Assembly: GCA_902506225.1 (NCBI GenBank)
Contig: LR733345.1
Coordinates: 310,001 to 374,000, forward strand
Direction: 5' to 3'
DNA: 64,000 bases
From: Faucicola sp902506225
GTDB taxonomy: Bacteria; Pseudomonadota; Gammaproteobacteria; Pseudomonadales; Moraxellaceae
How positions within the stretch are numbered: position 1 is the first letter of the stretch; each line of letters begins with the position of its first letter. Below, one piece after another: positions 62,917-64,000 of this stretch. The notes beneath the pieces are model-generated. The model worked only from the letters and a program-made list of their open reading frames with translations. It ran no database searches and was not told the origin of the DNA. The position numbers and the translations under genes were made by a program.

Positions 62917-64000
62917 TTAAGCTTGCTTAGGCGGTGGTGTCCAATATATTTCATCTTCGAGATCACTAATGGCTTGCTGATAGTCTTTTTTGCTACCAAA
63001 GCCTTCTTTGACAATTTCCATCGGACTACCTAACTGATCAAGTGGTTTTACTTTGAGCACGTTCAAGCTTTCGATTTCTTCTACACCTGCATCAGCATAT
63101 TTATCGAGCAAAGCGTTAAGTACTTTTTGAGCAGTTTCTGAATACTTGGTAAAGTAATTGCGCTTTTTGACTTCATTCGCACGTTCACGACGTGTCAAAG
63201 GTGGCTGGTCGTAGACCACATGGCAAATCAGGTCGAAAGGATCCATATCCGAGCCGACCTCTTCTTGCAATGCTTCCCAAATAATACCAGCGTTTGCCAG
63301 CTCATCAATAATGGTTTGTTTACGCTCAGTAGCGTTCCAACGCTTTATAAACTCATCCAAACTAGCAAACTGCTTGCTGAAGGTTTTGCGAGTATAGTCC
63401 TGAAAGGATTCGGTGACCAGTTTACCATCAGTATCATAGTACTGGATACGCTGTGCCATTACTTGTACGGTTACGCCTTTCACATGGTATTTTTTAGCAG
63501 GCTCACTAACACCTATGTCATCACCCATACCAGCCCCTAAATCAAAGCCCCTATCATCAATCTGGGTTGTATAGGCCAAATCAGTACCATTAACAATATC
63601 TAACTCTGCGTCTGACTCTCCATCTACCACTTCGTCCAGCTCAACGCTTCCTTCATTAATCTGTGATGGCGTCACAGTCATGATACGTTCAGGAATACCA
63701 TCGAAGCTCTCATCTGCAAATAGCTCAGTCGCTTTTTTGAAGTCGAGAATCGTAAACCATAGCTTGCCATATTTATCATTTATACGAGTACCACGGCCAA
63801 TAACCTGCTTAAACTTGGTCATCGATTTGATGTTTTGATCTAGTACGATTAGCTTACAAGTTTGAGCATCAACACCAGTCGTCATCAGCTCCGACGTCGT
63901 CGCTATCACTGGATAAGCTTTCTTTGGATTGATGAAATTATCGAGCTGCGCTTTGCCTAACTCATCATCACCCGTGATTTTCATGACATACTTTTCGTTC
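62917..64000 (-). CDS. hsdR: type I restriction endonuclease subunit HsdR, C-terminal part (5' end outside window)
   Basis: The last 361 codons. Helicase motif V/VI region (VIATTSELMTTGVDAQTCKLIV, QVIGRGTRIN) followed by the EcoEI-type C-terminal domain that contacts HsdM/S. The nuclease and motifs I-IV should lie upstream of base 64000 on the other side. It is transcribed hsdR-hsdM-hsdS; the gap to hsdM is about 90 bases. Confidence 0.95.
   Translation of the reverse strand, partial: NEKYVMKITGDDELGKAQLDNFINPKKAYPVIATTSELMTTGVDAQTCKLIVLDQNIKSMTKFKQVIGRGTRINDKYGKLWFTILDFKKATELFADESFDGIPERIMTVTPSQINEGSVELDEVVDGESDAELDIVNGTDLAYTTQIDDRGFDLGAGMGDDIGVSEPAKKYHVKGVTVQVMAQRIQYYDTDGKLVTESFQDYTRKTFSKQFASLDEFIKRWNATERKQTIIDELANAGIIWEALQEEVGSDMDPFDLICHVVYDQPPLTRRERANEVKKRNYFTKYSETAQKVLNALLDKYADAGVEEIESLNVLKVKPLDQLGSPMEIVKEGFGSKKDYQQAISDLEDEIYWTPPPKQA

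Noticed and set aside
1..64000. tRNA or rRNA genes
   Set aside because: I looked for cloverleaf-like and rRNA-like sequence, mainly in gaps over 100 bases, and recognised none; a covariance-model scan would be decisive.

Overview
The window looks like chromosome of a gammaproteobacterium of the family Moraxellaceae, most like a Moraxella/Faucicola osloensis- or Psychrobacter-type organism. The reasons are the argH-algZ-algR-hemC-hemD order known from that family, the rpsP-rimM-trmD-rplS operon, the mid-40s GC by eye, and the protein sequences themselves. The species is an inference. No rRNA or tRNA gene was recognised.

Layout. 1-2451 is the 5' part of a SNF2-type helicase with a SWIM zinc finger, reverse strand. 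2.7-7.5 kb holds a GlxA-like AraC regulator divergent from creatinase, an MHS-type transporter and a DMT exporter. 7.6-20.8 kb is a nitrogen-acquisition block: a near-perfect sigma-54 promoter, ureD, ureA, a fused ureB-ureC, a small zinc-ribbon gene, ureE, ureF, ureG and ureJ/hupE, then the urea ABC transporter urtABCDE. Creatinase releases urea from creatine, Urt imports urea, and urease converts it to ammonia, so the blocks form a plausible creatine/urea nitrogen route. 21-27.4 kb holds fumC, a TRIC/UPF0126 membrane protein and an Anbu-type operon (proteasome-like peptidase, transglutaminase, ATP-grasp/alpha-E fusion). 27.8-34.9 kb holds a LysR regulator with DoxX and an extradiol dioxygenase, an ABC exporter, an alpha/beta hydrolase, an AlkB-like protein and hisA. 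35.0-36.4 kb is a wrecked nhaD antiporter gene carrying a TnpB-only IS1341/IS605-type element. 36.6-42.3 kb is housekeeping: rpsP-rimM-trmD-rplS, yggX, a GGCT-like gene, argH and algZ.

Between algZ and its partner algR lie about 7.2 kb of foreign DNA: the two ends of an IS630-like element, inside them a complete 5,238-bp mobilizable plasmid (Rep_3 initiator with iterons, MobA/MobL relaxase, accessory Mob proteins, BrnT toxin pair, half a serine protease), and a second TnpB element. The plasmid has a 227-bp terminal direct repeat, its relaxase gene reads through in frame only when the unit is closed into a circle, and one unresolved base (n, 48010) sits at the right joint. The IS arms are about 127 bases each. 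I think a free circular plasmid misjoined into the chromosome contig is more likely than real integration.

49.5-59.0 kb returns to core genes: algR, hemC, hemD, mutY, a dienelactone hydrolase, ycgN, corC, lnt, an Ala/Thr-rich membrane protein and folA. The thyA gene upstream of folA is cut to its last 95 or so codons; directly at the break starts a type I restriction-modification locus (hsdR-hsdM-hsdS, reverse strand) that runs off the window end.
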